NCBI GenBank assembly: GCA_934317005.1 | Contig: CAKREB010000004.1 | Location: forward strand, 124,001-188,000 | From: an uncultured Lachnospiraceae bacterium | Lineage (GTDB): Bacteria; Bacillota; Clostridia; Lachnospirales; Lachnospiraceae | Reading direction: 5' to 3' | DNA: 64,000 nt | Shown here: positions 25,627 through 34,486 of the stretch, piece after piece | Position numbering within the stretch: the first letter of the stretch is position 1 | Layout of the letters: each line of letters starts with the position of its first letter | The notes under the pieces: generated by a model | What the model was told of the DNA's origin: nothing | The model's database searches: none | The model's input: only the letters and a program-made list of their open reading frames with translations | Program-made: the position numbers and the translations under genes

Positions 25627-25777
25627 ACGGAATAGGAAATTGCTCGCATGCCAGTGTTAAGAGAATAAAACACGGATTTCCGCAAAAGCAGGAAACAGGC
25701 ATAAGCCTGCAGGCAATGGGAAATGGGTGGCTGCATGGTGACGCTGTGCGGAAAAATGTGATAAACGGAGGATAAAC
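25627..25777 (+). other. Possibly structured leader of the HAD gene
   Basis: About 150 bases. TTTCCGCA and TGCGGAAA (about 25677 and 25748) can pair and enclose a CAGGC-ATAA-GCCTG hairpin and a G-rich stretch. This has the look of a leader domain directly before the GGAGG of the HAD gene. It does not match a riboswitch consensus I know. Confidence 0.3.
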
Positions 25778-26437
25778 ATGCGTTGGAAATATATTTTATT
25801 TGATCTGGATGGAACATTGACTGATTCCAGAGAGGGGATTTTAAATTGTGTCAAATATGCTTTGGAGGCATTTGGAAAAGAAATTCCATCCGAAGAAAAG
25901 CTTTTGCAATTTATTGGACCGCCTTTAGTAGAGGGGTTTCAAAGGATTACCGGTATGACGAAGGATGAGGCTGTATTGGCCACTGCTAAGTACCGTGAAC
26001 GTTTCGGAACGGTAGGTTTGTTTGAAAATCGTGTATATGATGGAATTGATACCGTGCTCGAAAAATTGAAAGAAAAAGGCTATGTTTTGGCAGTTGCCAC
26101 CTCAAAGCCGGAAGAGTATTCTATGCGCATTTTGGAACATTTTCATCTGGCAGCTTACTTTACTGCTATTGTTGGAAGCACATTTGATGAGAGCAGAAGC
26201 AGAAAGGCAGATGTGATACAAGAGGCTTTACGGCGTCTTGGCATTGCAGAAGATGCAAAAAAAGACGTTATTATGGTTGGAGATCGAAAGCATGATATTT
26301 TAGGTGCACAGGAGTGTGGTCTGACATCACTTGGTGTCTATTACGGATTTGCATCGGAACATGAATTAGAAGCATTTCATGCAGATTATATTGTGCAGAA
26401 GGTGGCTGATCTGCTTACCTTTTTTGAAGCGGAATAG
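25778..26437 (+). CDS. HAD-superfamily phosphatase, phosphoglycolate phosphatase type
   Basis: 219-residue cytosolic hydrolase. HAD motif I is FDLDGTLTDS (Asp nucleophile and acid/base Asp), motif II is AVATSKPEEYS (Thr/Ser), the conserved Lys is in SRKADVIQEAL, and motif IV is MVGDRKHDILGAQE. The four-helix cap (about 17-85) indicates subclass IA (Gph/PGP/YjjG-like). Substrate cannot be read from sequence; 2-phosphoglycolate or nucleotide monophosphates are usual. Strong ribosome binding site ACGGAGGATAAAC. It is followed at 35 bases by the FKBP-like gene. Confidence 0.87.
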   Translation: MRWKYILFDLDGTLTDSREGILNCVKYALEAFGKEIPSEEKLLQFIGPPLVEGFQRITGMTKDEAVLATAKYRERFGTVGLFENRVYDGIDTVLEKLKEKGYVLAVATSKPEEYSMRILEHFHLAAYFTAIVGSTFDESRSRKADVIQEALRRLGIAEDAKKDVIMVGDRKHDILGAQECGLTSLGVYYGFASEHELEAFHADYIVQKVADLLTFFEAE

Positions 26438-26472
26438 GCAGTGAAGTATAAGAAAAAAGTGGAGGAAGCGGT

Positions 26473-27564
26473 GTGATGAAGGAGAAAAAAAGGTTTATAG
26501 GAATTGTGATAGCTGTATTTATTGTAGGAATTGTGATTGGCGTGATATGTGTTTCCGGCTATCAGACATTGGAAAAGAAGAAAGAGGAACAGAAAAAAGA
26601 AGCTAAAGAAGCAAATTATAAGGTGCAGGAATGCATAGCACTTGGAAAATATAGCGGACTTACCGTGTCGTTAAAGCCGACGGATGAGGATGTTCAGACA
26701 GAGGTAGACAGTCTGTTGGAAGAAAATACGACATACGAGCAAAAAAGAGGTACCGTGCAGAGCGGAGATCAGATATACGCTGACTTTGAAGGATATATTA
26801 ATGGCAAGAAAAAGGACGATACCTGTGGCAGTGATTATATTACCATCGGTTCCGGAGAATGGCTGGCAGGTTTTGAGGACGCTTTGGTCGGGGTAAGGAC
26901 AGGTCAGACAAAAGAGTTTTCGATTCAGGTGCCGGAAGGAACCTATGGAGATGACACGGTAGATGGTCATAAGATTGATTTTAAGGTACATGTACAGTAT
27001 ATCTGCGGAGATTCGATCGTTCCAGATTATAATGATCAGTTTGTGCAGTCTGTTACCAATTACAAATCAGTCAAAGAGTATGAGAAATATCTGCGCCAGA
27101 AGCTGGAGAAAGAAAACGAAGAGGACAAGCTTGATTTTCCGTGGACAAAAGTGCTGGAAGAAAGTAAGGTTACGAAATATCCTAAGAGCCTTTTAAAAGC
27201 GGCAAAAAAAGAAGTGCTGCAGGGATATTATGACATGGCAGACATTTATGGTGTCAGTCATGATGAGATTTTCCAAAGCTTTGGATGTGAGGATGAGGCT
27301 GATTTTAAGAAAACACAATTATCAGACTTAGCAAAGGATACTGTAAAGGAAAAGCTTGTAGCTGCGGCGATTGCGGAAAAAGAAAAATTAAATTATACAA
27401 CAGAAGAGTATGATGCCCTTTTGAAGGAGGAGTATGAAAGCAACTCAGACTCCTATGCGAACAAAAAGGAATACGAGAAGGCGAACAAAGAGTATCTGCA
27501 AAGAACAGCTTTAGAAAATGTAGTAAAGGAATGGATCGGAGAGCATACGACATTTACAAAATAA
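26473..27564 (+). CDS. Membrane-anchored FKBP / trigger-factor-like foldase
   Basis: 363-residue protein. An N-terminal membrane helix (about 8-30) exposes the rest outside. A helical lead-in is followed by an FKBP-type peptidyl-prolyl isomerase domain (about 95-180; GDQIYADFEGYINGK, GSGEWLAGFEDALVGVRTGQ). A helical C-terminal domain resembles trigger factor's chaperone arms (about 185-360). The arrangement is that of a trigger factor without its ribosome-binding domain, tethered to the membrane, suited to folding exported proteins. GTG 26473 is 7 bases and ATG 26476 10 bases from GGAGG, so either may be used. The next gene follows within 25 bases. Confidence 0.85.
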   Translation: MMKEKKRFIGIVIAVFIVGIVIGVICVSGYQTLEKKKEEQKKEAKEANYKVQECIALGKYSGLTVSLKPTDEDVQTEVDSLLEENTTYEQKRGTVQSGDQIYADFEGYINGKKKDDTCGSDYITIGSGEWLAGFEDALVGVRTGQTKEFSIQVPEGTYGDDTVDGHKIDFKVHVQYICGDSIVPDYNDQFVQSVTNYKSVKEYEKYLRQKLEKENEEDKLDFPWTKVLEESKVTKYPKSLLKAAKKEVLQGYYDMADIYGVSHDEIFQSFGCEDEADFKKTQLSDLAKDTVKEKLVAAAIAEKEKLNYTTEEYDALLKEEYESNSDSYANKKEYEKANKEYLQRTALENVVKEWIGEHTTFTK

Positions 27565-27585
27565 GCTGTGGAAATGGAGAGCACA

Positions 27586-28194
27586 ATGGATAAAAAATAT
27601 GTAATAGACGGCTTTGCTTTTCCAAATGCTTCCGAATATGAGCGGGCAAAAAAGGAAAAAGAAACGGTTGCGTATCTGTCGGCCAATACGGATATGACGA
27701 ATCTGAAAGAGGTCTATCAGGTATATCGAAAAGCAGTGGAAAAAAGATCTTTTCAGACGGTGTTTGGCTGGAACTACATGGAAGAGTTGCGAAACAGACT
27801 GGTTGGTTCTGAAATTGTGAGTGAGGAAGCACTGGATGCGATACCGGTTGGGATTATTCGCAGCGTAGCAGAAAATACGGGAGATAAAACGACAGCGCAG
27901 ACGGAAAAAAAGATAAAAGAGTATCAGGAGGCATATCAGAAGGCAAAAGCGGGCAGTGTGATCAAAAACTTTCTGATCGTCGTACTTGCTCTGGTTGTGG
28001 CAGCAATGTTATTTATTTCGTTTCGCAGTGAATATTCGGTACTGACATATTTTACAAACTATGAAGATAATATTAGAAACAAAGTAGTGAATGAGTATGA
28101 AGACTGGGAAAAGAGTTTGAACAAAAAGGAAAAAGAGTTAGAGCAGAAAGAAAAGGAATTGGAACAAAAACAGGTACAAGATACGCAAAAATAA
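27586..28194 (+). CDS. Uncharacterised single-pass membrane protein with coiled-coil tail
   Basis: 202 residues. The cytoplasmic N-terminal region (about 1-120; MDKKYVIDGFAFPNASEYERA) resembles no family I can name. One membrane helix (about 127-148, FLIVVLALVVAAMLFISF) is followed by a short charged coiled coil of Lys/Glu heptads ending at the C-terminus. Start ATG 27586 has GGAGAGCACA upstream. It is probably cotranscribed with the upstream foldase gene (21-base gap). Function unknown. Confidence 0.7.
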   Translation: MDKKYVIDGFAFPNASEYERAKKEKETVAYLSANTDMTNLKEVYQVYRKAVEKRSFQTVFGWNYMEELRNRLVGSEIVSEEALDAIPVGIIRSVAENTGDKTTAQTEKKIKEYQEAYQKAKAGSVIKNFLIVVLALVVAAMLFISFRSEYSVLTYFTNYEDNIRNKVVNEYEDWEKSLNKKEKELEQKEKELEQKQVQDTQK

Positions 28195-28309
28195 ATGATT
28201 CATCACAAATTATACATAATTAGTCTTTATACTATACCTTATGATAATAAAGTATGAAACACTTTTAGTCTGAGAGAATAATGTGCATAGAACTTGCGGG
28301 AGGTAGATT

Positions 28310-28990
28310 ATGGAGAAATTAAAGATTTTAGTGGTAGATGATGAAGCTAGAATGAGAAAGCTGGTACGTGATTTTCTGGTAAAGCAGAATTTTGATGTAA
28401 TCGAAGCAGGTGATGGGGAAGAAGCGGTAGAGATTTTTTATGATAACAAAGATATCGCACTGATTATTTTAGATGTTATGATGCCTAAGTTAGACGGCTG
28501 GGAGGCGTGCAGAGAGATCCGGAAGTATTCGGAAGTGCCTATTATCATGCTGACTGCAAAAAGTGATGAAAAGGACGAGCTTCTGGGCTTTGAGCTGGGT
28601 GTGGATGAATATATTTCCAAACCGTTTAGTCCTAAGATCTTAGTGGCAAGGGTAGAGGCTATTTTGCGCCGTACCAATGCGATCGGCGAAGGGAAAAAAG
28701 AGGTTGGAGGCATTGTGCTGGATCAGGCTGCGCATGAGGTTACGATTGATGGAAAGCAGATTGAGTTAAGTTTTAAGGAGTTTGAACTACTGTCATATTT
28801 TATCGAAAATCAGGGCATTGCACTTTCCAGAGAACGTATTTTAAATAATGTATGGAATTATGATTATTTTGGAGATGCCAGAACAATTGATACCCATGTC
28901 AAAAAGCTGAGAAGTAAGTTAGGGGACAAAGGGGCTTACATTAAGACCATCTGGGGCATGGGATATAAGTTTGATATCAGCGGGCAGTAG
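28310..28990 (+). CDS. OmpR/PhoB-family response regulator
   Basis: 226-residue DNA-binding regulator. Receiver domain (1-120): acidic pocket VVDDE (D10, D11), phospho-acceptor D55 in LIILDVMMPKLDGW, Thr in IIMLTAKSDE, Lys in YISKPFSP. C-terminal winged helix (about 130-224) with FKEFELLSYF and DARTIDTHVKKLRSKLG. It is complete and standard. GGGAGGTAGATT ribosome binding site. The partner kinase starts 69 bases downstream. Confidence 0.93.
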   Translation: MEKLKILVVDDEARMRKLVRDFLVKQNFDVIEAGDGEEAVEIFYDNKDIALIILDVMMPKLDGWEACREIRKYSEVPIIMLTAKSDEKDELLGFELGVDEYISKPFSPKILVARVEAILRRTNAIGEGKKEVGGIVLDQAAHEVTIDGKQIELSFKEFELLSYFIENQGIALSRERILNNVWNYDYFGDARTIDTHVKKLRSKLGDKGAYIKTIWGMGYKFDISGQ

Positions 28991-29059
28991 CGCAGTAGTT
29001 TACGTGAAATGATACGATATTGGTACTGATAAGAAATAGTGTAGAAATGAGGTCTGGCT

Positions 29060-30643
29060 ATGGCAAAAGAAAAAAGGAGCGTACATTCTGTCAAAATGGT
29101 ACATTCTATCCGTACAAAACTGATTTTGATCATGGTATTTATGATGGTCGTGATCCTGCTCGTCTTTTGTTTTATGAATTATATGTTCCTGTCGCCTTAC
29201 TATGAATACAGTAAGGCTTCTTTGCTTGCAGACTCTTATGAGTCTGTCAATCAGGTGGCAGATGCAGATGAAACATACAAGCAGGGGGAGGGGGATCTTT
29301 CTGCTTCCGGTAAGCTGGCATTGGAGATTTTGGGCGAGAACAGTGCCGTTGATGTATATGTGTTTGAAGTGACTAATTTCTGGGGAAACACGATCTATAA
29401 TTTTGATTACCCGGATGTTAATGATGTACAGCAGAAGCTGATCGAAGATCTGACGCAAAATTACATTTTTGGAAATGGACAGGCAGGAACGGCGAAAAGC
29501 ACGAATCGTCAGGGGAGAAAGCTTCTTCGCGAGGAAAAAAATTATACCATTTTTAAGGTGTATGATAAAAGAATTGGTTCCTATTATCTGGAGCTGTTTG
29601 GAAAGCTGGAGGGCGGATCGTTTGTTTATCTGCGTACCAATTATCAGAGCATGCATGAAAATGTTGCGATATTTAATAGATTTATCGTTTATGCGATCAT
29701 CGGGGCTCTTTTGCTTGGTGTTATCGTCATGATCCTTGTGGGAAACAGTTTTGCCAAACCGATCATGCAGATTACGGATATCGCAAAAAAGATGTCGGAG
29801 CTTGATTTCGATGTGAAATATCCGGTTACGACACATGATGAGATCGGAGTTTTGGGAAGCAGCATCAATATGCTGTCGGAAACGTTAGAAACGACGATTT
29901 CCGAGCTAAAGACAGCGAATAATGAATTGCAAAAGGATATTGAGAATAAAATTCAGATAGATGAGATGCGCAAAGAATTTCTGTCTAATGTATCTCACGA
30001 ATTAAAGACACCGATTGCCTTGATCCAGGGATATGCAGAGGGTTTGCAGGATAATATCAATGATGATGAAGAAAGCAGGGATTTTTACTGTGAGGTTATC
30101 ATTGATGAGGCAAAGAAGATGAATAAAATGGTCAAAAAGCTTCTGACATTAAACCAGATAGAGTTTGGAAAAAACCAGATTACGTTTGAACGGTTTGATA
30201 TTGTGGCACTGATACGAAGCGTATTGCAGTCGGCACAGCTTTTGGCACAGCAAAAGGATGCCAGTCTGGCTTTCGACCGTGACTATGAGCCGATTTATGT
30301 CTGGGCAGATGAATATATGGTGGAAGAGGTTGTTACCAATTATGTGAGCAATGCGATCAATCATGTAGATTTTGAGAAGAAGATAGAAGTATCGCTTGAG
30401 TTAAAGGAAGAGGTTGTACACATTCGTGTGTTTAACACAGGACAGCCTATTCCGAAGGAAGATATTGATAAGGTCTGGATCAAATTCTACAAGGTGGATA
30501 AGGCAAGAACACGGGCATATGGAGGCAGTGGCATCGGTTTATCCATCGTAAAAGCAATCATGGATTCCATGAATCGGGAGTGTGGTGTACAGAATCGCGA
30601 AAACGGAGTAGAATTCTGGTTCGAATTAGATCGAAAGAATTAA
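29060..30643 (+). CDS. Sensor histidine kinase (HAMP, HisKA, HATPase)
   Basis: 527-residue membrane kinase, partner of the preceding regulator. TM1 spans about 19-44; an extracytoplasmic sensor domain of about 160 residues follows (45-205) and TM2 spans about 207-229. HAMP covers about 230-283. The H box is SNVSHELKTPIALIQGYAEG with phospho-acceptor H313. The ATPase has N box TNYVSNAINHV and G box GGSGIGLSIVKAIM. The sensor domain is predicted to be PAS/dCache-like but I cannot name a ligand. Layout is that of envelope-stress or antimicrobial-peptide sensors. GAGGTCTGGCT ribosome binding site. Confidence 0.92.
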   Translation: MAKEKRSVHSVKMVHSIRTKLILIMVFMMVVILLVFCFMNYMFLSPYYEYSKASLLADSYESVNQVADADETYKQGEGDLSASGKLALEILGENSAVDVYVFEVTNFWGNTIYNFDYPDVNDVQQKLIEDLTQNYIFGNGQAGTAKSTNRQGRKLLREEKNYTIFKVYDKRIGSYYLELFGKLEGGSFVYLRTNYQSMHENVAIFNRFIVYAIIGALLLGVIVMILVGNSFAKPIMQITDIAKKMSELDFDVKYPVTTHDEIGVLGSSINMLSETLETTISELKTANNELQKDIENKIQIDEMRKEFLSNVSHELKTPIALIQGYAEGLQDNINDDEESRDFYCEVIIDEAKKMNKMVKKLLTLNQIEFGKNQITFERFDIVALIRSVLQSAQLLAQQKDASLAFDRDYEPIYVWADEYMVEEVVTNYVSNAINHVDFEKKIEVSLELKEEVVHIRVFNTGQPIPKEDIDKVWIKFYKVDKARTRAYGGSGIGLSIVKAIMDSMNRECGVQNRENGVEFWFELDRKN

Positions 30644-30751
30644 GTCAGAATTGCGAACACTTCATTGACGTTAGAACTGTATTTATGATAGTATAATAGT
30701 ATGATTTTGAAATCTTTGAAATGTCAGTAAGGATTTCATGGGAGGTATCAG

Positions 30752-31483
30752 ATGAGGAAGAAGTTATGTGTATTGGCAATGGCAACAGCAGTATTGCTGA
30801 CAGGGTGTGGCGCAAGTGTGCCAAAGCTTTCTAAGTTAGATAACAGTCTGGCAGCTCAGTACTTAGCAGATGCTATGTTGCGCAATGATGCAGATTATGC
30901 AGATGGTTTAGATTATGATCATGCATTGCTTACAGCGACACCGACTCCGGCTCCTACGGTAGCACCGACACAGGCACCGCAGGCGACAGAAGCAGCACCG
31001 GATGGTCAGGCTCAGAGTACGGATAAACCTGGTGCCAGTGCAGGCGAAAGCAATAAGAGTGATCAGCAGAAGTATCAGAGTGTTTCTTTGTCTGAGATTT
31101 TTGGAAGTACGAAGGTGAAGGTAAAAGCACAGGGATATCAGATGGAAAAGTCGTATGGAACCAGTTATGCTTCCTGTACGGCAGGAAAGGGAAAGAAGTT
31201 AGTTGTTGCAAACTTTAGTATATCGAATACTTCAAAATCTGCTGTGAAAGTAAATCTCGCAAAACAGAATTTACAGGCAGAGTTGATTGTGAATGGAAAG
31301 AGTGTTGCCACACCGCTTCAGACAATTGTGGATGGTGATCTGCAGTTTTTCAACAAGAAGCTGGGTGCCGGACAGAAGAAGCAGGGTATCTTGATCTTTG
31401 AGGTAGACAAGTCAATGAAAGGAAACGATGTTCAGATTCATTTTGTAAATGGTTCAAAGGAAGCGAATGTTTCGATGCATTAG
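30752..31483 (+). CDS. Lipoprotein with Pro/Thr linker and DUF4352-like domain
   Basis: 243-residue exported lipoprotein. The signal has lipobox VLLTGC (Cys19). A Pro/Thr/Ala-rich spacer (about 63-100) leads to a C-terminal beta-sandwich (about 115-243) with KLVVANFSISNTSKSAVKVN and GDLQFFNKKLGAGQKKQGILIFEV. This is the pattern of DUF4352/DUF5067-type immunoglobulin-like domains. Role unknown, and such proteins are often regulated by neighbouring two-component systems. A TATAAT box lies about 55 bases upstream, so it has its own promoter. GGGAGGTATCAG ribosome binding site. Confidence 0.75.
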   Translation: MRKKLCVLAMATAVLLTGCGASVPKLSKLDNSLAAQYLADAMLRNDADYADGLDYDHALLTATPTPAPTVAPTQAPQATEAAPDGQAQSTDKPGASAGESNKSDQQKYQSVSLSEIFGSTKVKVKAQGYQMEKSYGTSYASCTAGKGKKLVVANFSISNTSKSAVKVNLAKQNLQAELIVNGKSVATPLQTIVDGDLQFFNKKLGAGQKKQGILIFEVDKSMKGNDVQIHFVNGSKEANVSMH

Positions 31484-31573
31484 ACAGAATGTGTCATAGG
31501 AAAGCGTACCATTTGGCAGGTGGCTGTGAACATAGGTTACAAAAGCATAAATAGTGTGAAGTAAAGGATAGAG

Positions 31574-31602
31574 TTGTTTTTTAAAAGCGACTGTTTTATA
31601 AT
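31574..31602 (+). promoter_or_regulatory. Sigma-A promoter of cheV
   Basis: TTGTTT (31574-31579), 17-bp spacer, TATAAT (31597-31602). A flagellar sigma-28 pattern was looked for and not found. Confidence 0.7.
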
Positions 31603-31653
31603 GACTTTAGCATAAGTGTTTTTGCAATTTGGATACATATTGGAGGGAAAAAT

Positions 31654-32562
31654 ATGGAGACAGGAATATTATTAGAGAGTGGGACAAACGAACTGGAAAT
31701 ATTACAGTTTCGTGTAGGAAATAATTTTTATGGAATTAATGTGGCGAAGATTCGTGAGATTTTAAGTTATCAGACTCCGACTCCGGTACCGAATGCAGAT
31801 GCACGTATAGAAGGTATTTTTATGCCGCGTGATGAAGTGATTTCTGTTATTGATCTGGCAGAGTGTCTTGGCATGAAGAAGAATGATAATATTTCAAATG
31901 ATATGTACATTGTAACAAATTTTAACAAACTAAATATTGCGTTTCATGTAAATGCAGTTATGGGAATCCACAGAGTATCATGGGAAGATATCATCAAGCC
32001 GGATTCTACTGTAAATGCAGCAGGTGCCGGTATGGCAACCGGTATTGTGCGTATTGATGATAAGCTGATCATTATCTTAGACTTTGAAAAGATTGTTTCA
32101 GAGATCAATCCGGAAAGTGGTCTGAAAGTATCTGATGTGGCACATATGCGTGGAAGAGCACGTAACGAAGCTCCGATTCTGATTGCAGAGGATTCTGCAC
32201 TTTTGAGTAAGATGATCGTGAATTGTCTGGAACAGGCAGGATATGACAATCTTCTTACAACAGCTAATGGTCAGGAGTGCTGGGATAAGCTTTGTGAATA
32301 TAAGCAGGAAGGCAGAATAGACGACAAGGTGGCTTGTGTCATCACTGATATTGAGATGCCTCAGATGGATGGTCATCATCTGACGAAGCTGATCAAGACA
32401 GATGATGAGTTAAAGCATGTGCCGGTTGTTATTTTCTCTTCTCTGGTAAATGATGAGATGCGTAGAAAAGGAGAGCAGCTCGGTGCAGATGCACAGTTGT
32501 CAAAGCCAGAGATCGGACAGCTTGTAGAAGCTATCGATGGCTTGGTTAATGCCGGATATTAG
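31654..32562 (+). CDS. cheV: Chemotaxis coupling protein CheV
   Basis: 302-residue cytosolic protein that couples chemoreceptors to CheA and helps adaptation. An N-terminal CheW-like domain (about 12-155; ILQFRVGNNFYGINVAKIREIL, NADARIEGIFMPR) is joined to a C-terminal receiver domain (about 173-300; ILIAEDSALLSKMIV, phospho-acceptor D232 in VITDIEMPQMDG, final SKPEIGQ with Lys). Length is typical. GGAGGGAAAAAT ribosome binding site. Its presence implies a chemotactic, probably motile cell. No other che genes are adjacent; the next gene, 41 bases downstream, encodes an unusual acidic repeat protein. Confidence 0.92.
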   Translation: METGILLESGTNELEILQFRVGNNFYGINVAKIREILSYQTPTPVPNADARIEGIFMPRDEVISVIDLAECLGMKKNDNISNDMYIVTNFNKLNIAFHVNAVMGIHRVSWEDIIKPDSTVNAAGAGMATGIVRIDDKLIIILDFEKIVSEINPESGLKVSDVAHMRGRARNEAPILIAEDSALLSKMIVNCLEQAGYDNLLTTANGQECWDKLCEYKQEGRIDDKVACVITDIEMPQMDGHHLTKLIKTDDELKHVPVVIFSSLVNDEMRRKGEQLGADAQLSKPEIGQLVEAIDGLVNAGY

Positions 32563-32603
32563 GGTTTATTTTGAGAGTGAAATAGGATGAAGGAGAAAGT
32601 CAA

Positions 32604-34442
32604 TTGAGTAATGAAAATGAATTGCAGGATGCAGATGTAGATACCAATGAATCTATGGACGATGATTTGTCCTCTTTTGTAGATCTTACAGATTTGGAAG
32701 GAATGGACGATGCAACGAATCAGGAACTGTTCGGTGATCTGGGGGATATTGCTGATCTGGGAGATATGCCGGAAATGTCAGAGGCGGATTTTTCACAAGA
32801 GTCAGAGCCTGACATTCCTTTGCCGGATATCTCAGAAGACGATTTAGGTTTAGATGAAGAGATGTTTCATACGGCAGAACCGGAGGAAGCTCCTGTTTCA
32901 GTTGATACAGATGTACTGCCGGAAGCTCCTGCTTCTGAAGTGTCAGATCAGAATGTGAGTTTGGATGACACTATAGAAGATTCAGGCATAGATATTTCTG
33001 CGCTGGACGACAGTACTATAGATGATGCCGGAACAGATATACCAGTGTTGGATGACAGCGACGTAGATAATTTGGGAACAGATATACCGGCATTAGATGA
33101 CAGTAATGCAGATGATCTGAGTGCAGATATACCGGCGTTAGATGACAGTAATGCAGATGATCTGAGTGCAGATATACCGGTGTTAGATGATAGCAATATA
33201 GATGATCTGAGTGCAGATATACCGGCATTAGACGACAGTGATATCGTTGCTTTGGATAGCGGCTTGGAAGATGATGGCAGTATGTCTATGGATGGACTTG
33301 ATGATGTTATGGCTGCTTTGGATGCCGGTTCTGGAGATGCAGCAGGTGACAGCACGGACGGGGCAGCAGAAGGTACTTCTGATGACAGTAATATTGACTC
33401 GATGTTAGACGGTCTTTTAGATAATTTGGATATGAACGGCTCGCTGGATGAAACAGCAGCATCTGAGTCATCTCCGTCAGAACAGATGGATGGAGCGGCT
33501 GCTTTGGATAATATGTCTGACATATTAGGTCTGGATGATGTGCCATTTGGTACAGAAGGTCAGGACGATGCAGCAACCGATAATCTGCAGGATATGCTTG
33601 ATGTGGAATCTATGATGCCTCAAGCGGAAGAAACCGGTGACGAAAAGAAACCAGGATTTTTTAAGCGTGTATTTGGCAATGTAGTGACTGATGAGATTGC
33701 CGAGCAGGAGCGTCTGGAGGCAGAAAAAGCTGAGGAGGAAGCTGCTAAGAAGGCAGAAGAGGACGAAAAGGCAAAAGAAGAAAAAGCAGAAAAGAAAGCG
33801 GAAGCTGACGCACAGAAAGCAGAGAAAAAGGAAGAGAAGAAAAAGCAGCAAGAAGCGAAGAAAGCTGAAAAGGCTGCTAAAAAGGCGGAGAAGAAAGCTA
33901 AGCGCGAGGAAGAGGAAGCAGCAGAGCTTGAAGTGGTTGGCAAGCTTAACAAAGTCGGTGTGTCAATTATTGCAATTGCTACGATCATATTTTTGGTAGT
34001 AGAGATTGCCGGAACAAATATCTTTGGCTATGTCAGCACGAAAAATAAAGCAAAAAGCTATTTTGATATGGGAAAATATACAGAGGCATATCAGGAAGCA
34101 ATCGGTACGGATATGCGAAAGAAGAATCCGGAAGAGTACAATAAGATCAAAGTAGTCATGAAGGTGCAGCAGCCTTTGAATGCGTACCAGAATTATGACA
34201 GGATAGGATATTATCCGGAGGCATTAAACGCTTTGATGAAAGGCTTAAAGCGATATGATGCTAACATTGACGAAGCAATCGATCTGGATGTTGATAAAGA
34301 CATGATGTCGTGCCGTAAGCAGATATTAACCCTGTTAAAGCAGGAGTATAATTTGTCTGAGTCGGAAGCATACGCTATCCTTGCATTAGATCAAACGGCA
34401 TATCAGAAAAAAGTGGTAGAGCTTGGTCTGAAAAAGAAATAA
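32604..34442 (+). CDS. Acidic-repeat, single-pass membrane protein of unknown function
   Basis: 612 residues, starting at TTG 32604 (GGAG 8 bases upstream). Residues 1-345 are extremely acidic and low complexity, containing six or so 15-residue repeats (consensus DDSNADDLSADIPAL, residues 121-215). Residues 350-445 are Lys/Glu/Ala-rich, highly charged and probably a long helix. One membrane segment follows (about 451-471), then a C-terminal domain of about 140 residues resembling TPR-like helical repeats (SYFDMGKYTEAYQEA; GYYPEALNALMKGLKRYD). The topology suggests a long cytoplasmic acidic arm and an external helical domain. The close 41-base spacing after cheV suggests a motility or polar-localisation role, which is inference. 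Confidence 0.65.
   Translation: MSNENELQDADVDTNESMDDDLSSFVDLTDLEGMDDATNQELFGDLGDIADLGDMPEMSEADFSQESEPDIPLPDISEDDLGLDEEMFHTAEPEEAPVSVDTDVLPEAPASEVSDQNVSLDDTIEDSGIDISALDDSTIDDAGTDIPVLDDSDVDNLGTDIPALDDSNADDLSADIPALDDSNADDLSADIPVLDDSNIDDLSADIPALDDSDIVALDSGLEDDGSMSMDGLDDVMAALDAGSGDAAGDSTDGAAEGTSDDSNIDSMLDGLLDNLDMNGSLDETAASESSPSEQMDGAAALDNMSDILGLDDVPFGTEGQDDAATDNLQDMLDVESMMPQAEETGDEKKPGFFKRVFGNVVTDEIAEQERLEAEKAEEEAAKKAEEDEKAKEEKAEKKAEADAQKAEKKEEKKKQQEAKKAEKAAKKAEKKAKREEEEAAELEVVGKLNKVGVSIIAIATIIFLVVEIAGTNIFGYVSTKNKAKSYFDMGKYTEAYQEAIGTDMRKKNPEEYNKIKVVMKVQQPLNAYQNYDRIGYYPEALNALMKGLKRYDANIDEAIDLDVDKDMMSCRKQILTLLKQEYNLSESEAYAILALDQTAYQKKVVELGLKKK
32964..33248 (+). repeat. 45-bp in-frame tandem repeats
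   Basis: About six units of 45 bases (15 codons) in the acidic protein gene. The third to fifth units are nearly identical in DNA (blocks starting GATGATCTGAGTGCAGATAT), and outer units are more diverged. It is a copy-number-variable coding minisatellite. Confidence 0.85.
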
Positions 34443-34456
34443 ATAACAAGTAACAT

Positions 34457-34486
34457 AAAGGCTCATCATTGACGATGAGCCTTTTG
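34457..34486 (+). terminator. Terminator after the acidic-repeat gene
   Basis: AAAGGCTCATC / GATGAGCCTTT perfect 11-bp stem with a 6-base loop, followed by T. Confidence 0.85.

Noticed and set aside
25627..25777. Possible cobalamin or other riboswitch before the HAD gene
   Set aside because: Some G-rich and GCTG words recall a B12 box, but the GTGAAAATCC-type core and the conserved multi-helix order are missing.
31484..31653. Flagellar sigma-28 promoter before cheV
   Set aside because: No TAAA-N15-GCCGATAA match; a sigma-A type TTGTTT/TATAAT fits better.
32948..33523. Long Ser-rich ORF on the minus strand
   Set aside because: Shadow of the acidic-repeat gene: its serines mirror Asp/Asn-rich codons. 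No ribosome binding site or family similarity.
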